Assembly: GCA_900550335.1 (NCBI GenBank)
Contig: URRU01000090.1
Span: forward strand, 1-6,991
DNA from: an uncultured Clostridium sp.
GTDB lineage: Bacteria > Bacillota > Clostridia > Peptostreptococcales > Peptostreptococcaceae
Direction of reading: 5' to 3'
Length of the DNA: 6,991 nt
Position numbers and translations under genes: made by a program. Of this stretch, positions 6,206 through 6,991 are shown piece after piece. The notes beneath the pieces were generated by a model that saw only the letters and a list, made by a program, of their open reading frames with translations, did no database searches and was not told the origin of the DNA. Numbering within the stretch: position 1 is the stretch's first letter; the number at the start of each line of letters is the position of its first letter.

Positions 6206-6250
6206 CAAAAAAATAGGCTAAAGTTATATATTTCAACAACTCTAGCCTAT
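6206..6250 (-). terminator. intrinsic terminator of the DUF1847 gene
   Basis: On the minus strand ATAGGCTA (6250-6243) pairs perfectly with TAGCCTAT (6220-6213). AGTT (6241-6238) and AACT (6225-6222) extend the stem after one mismatch. The stem runs straight into seven T (complement of 6213-6207, the first shared with the stem). It sits about 60 bp after the DUF1847 stop codon and separates that unit from the MFS gene. Confidence 0.85.
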
Positions 6251-6310
6251 AAAATATTATCTATTTGTAAACTTTCTTTTATAAGTATATCTTACAAATT
6301 TTATATCACT

Positions 6311-6961
6311 CTATTTTTCTTCTTCATCTTTTGGTGGGAAAAATCTCTTTTTAAAGTAGAAATCAGCTCCGTAAAGTGCTGCAACTGGGTTATGACCTGT
6401 TACCCTATCCTTTGTAACCGCTGTAGTAACTAAGGCATCAGAGTATTTGTAGAACAGACTATCATGTCCAACACATAGCCCAACCACGATATTTAAATCA
6501 GTTTCAGCCTCATTTAAAAGCTTAGCCTGAAGAATTGGGTTACACATGTTTTCACCTACACCATTGCATCTTTCTGGAATATCTATATCAACTTTTTTCT
6601 GAGTCCCAACCTTACACGCAACACCATAAACCTCAAACCCATTGTATCTTAGTATTGATGCAAGCTTTCTACTCTCACTGATTAACCCAACACATGTTGC
6701 AATTCCTAGTTTTTTCATGCCCATTTTTCTAGCATAAGCCATTATTTCTTCTACCCTTGTGTACTGGCAATAGTGGTCGTTTTCTACTTCCGCAGCTGCT
6801 ATCATTGAGCGACGATTTTCATATTCTTTGTAAAGCTCCATTGCTTCGTTTAACACATCTTCGTCCATATTTGTTGTTAAACAAAATTCTGGATACTCTT
6901 TATCCTGTTTGTTGCAGTTAGTTACAAAGCAGTCTATACATGATAATTCTTTCTTTTCCAT
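6311..6961 (-). CDS. DUF1847 domain-containing cysteine-rich protein, probable metal binding
   Basis: A 216-residue cytoplasmic protein covering the whole DUF1847 family. The N-terminus has a cysteine cluster C8-x2-C11-x4-C16-x10-C27 in the context CIDCFVTNC and PEFC, which looks like a zinc or iron-sulfur site. Further cysteines at 90 (GIATCVGL), 116 (GVACKVG), 132, 140 (MCNP) and 163 (GLCVGHDS) lie in conserved blocks of the C-terminal domain, with H166 and H190 nearby. GLCVGHDSLFYKYS (161-174) and TGHNPVAALY (188-197) are the most recognisable family segments. Metal binding is inferred from the cysteine pattern; the biochemical role is not known. The ATG at 6961 follows a GGGGG-type ribosome binding site (6969-6973). 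Only 30 bp of upstream DNA is in the window, so promoter and upstream partner are not visible. It ends at a clear terminator. Confidence 0.85.
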   Translation of the reverse strand: MEKKELSCIDCFVTNCNKQDKEYPEFCLTTNMDEDVLNEAMELYKEYENRRSMIAAAEVENDHYCQYTRVEEIMAYARKMGMKKLGIATCVGLISESRKLASILRYNGFEVYGVACKVGTQKKVDIDIPERCNGVGENMCNPILQAKLLNEAETDLNIVVGLCVGHDSLFYKYSDALVTTAVTKDRVTGHNPVAALYGADFYFKKRFFPPKDEEEK

Positions 6962-6991
6962 AATAATTCCCCCTTAAATTTTACGTATTAA

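Overview
The window reads as chromosomal DNA from a low-GC anaerobic Firmicute of class Clostridia, possibly Peptostreptococcaceae. The evidence is very AT-rich intergenic DNA, strong AGGAGG-type ribosome binding sites, and a DUF1847 protein, a family I associate with strict anaerobes. The genus is not determinable by eye. I see no transposase, phage gene, CRISPR array, tRNA or rRNA.

Layout, left to right. Positions 1-528 hold no gene and contain a probable bidirectional terminator. On the minus strand, a secreted D-Ala-D-Ala carboxypeptidase (2767 to 1505) is followed after 40 bp by a D-2-hydroxyacid dehydrogenase (1464 to 529), probably as one operon. A 321-bp AT-rich divergent region separates them from a plus-strand short nitroreductase (3089-3583). 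Between the nitroreductase and the next, convergent gene is the most striking element: a roughly 120-nt two-tier stem-loop (3591-3711). It has a plausible minus-strand promoter on one side and a T-tract on the other, so it looks like an independently transcribed small structured RNA. The minus strand then carries a DUF4253 protein (4702 to 3785), a 12-segment-type MFS transporter (6044 to 4809) and a DUF1847 cysteine-rich protein (6961 to 6311).

The last three genes appear to be separate transcription units. The DUF1847 gene ends in a clear intrinsic terminator, and the MFS and DUF4253 genes each have a recognisable promoter. The MFS promoter is unusual: a perfect -10, a 20-bp spacer and a dyad overlapping the -35, reminiscent of MerR-type regulated promoters. 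Nothing ties all the genes into one pathway. The region looks like ordinary housekeeping and accessory metabolism with one good ncRNA candidate. Two start codons were moved downstream from the longest reading frame (nitroreductase and MFS), because in each case the upstream GTG lies inside the ribosome binding site.
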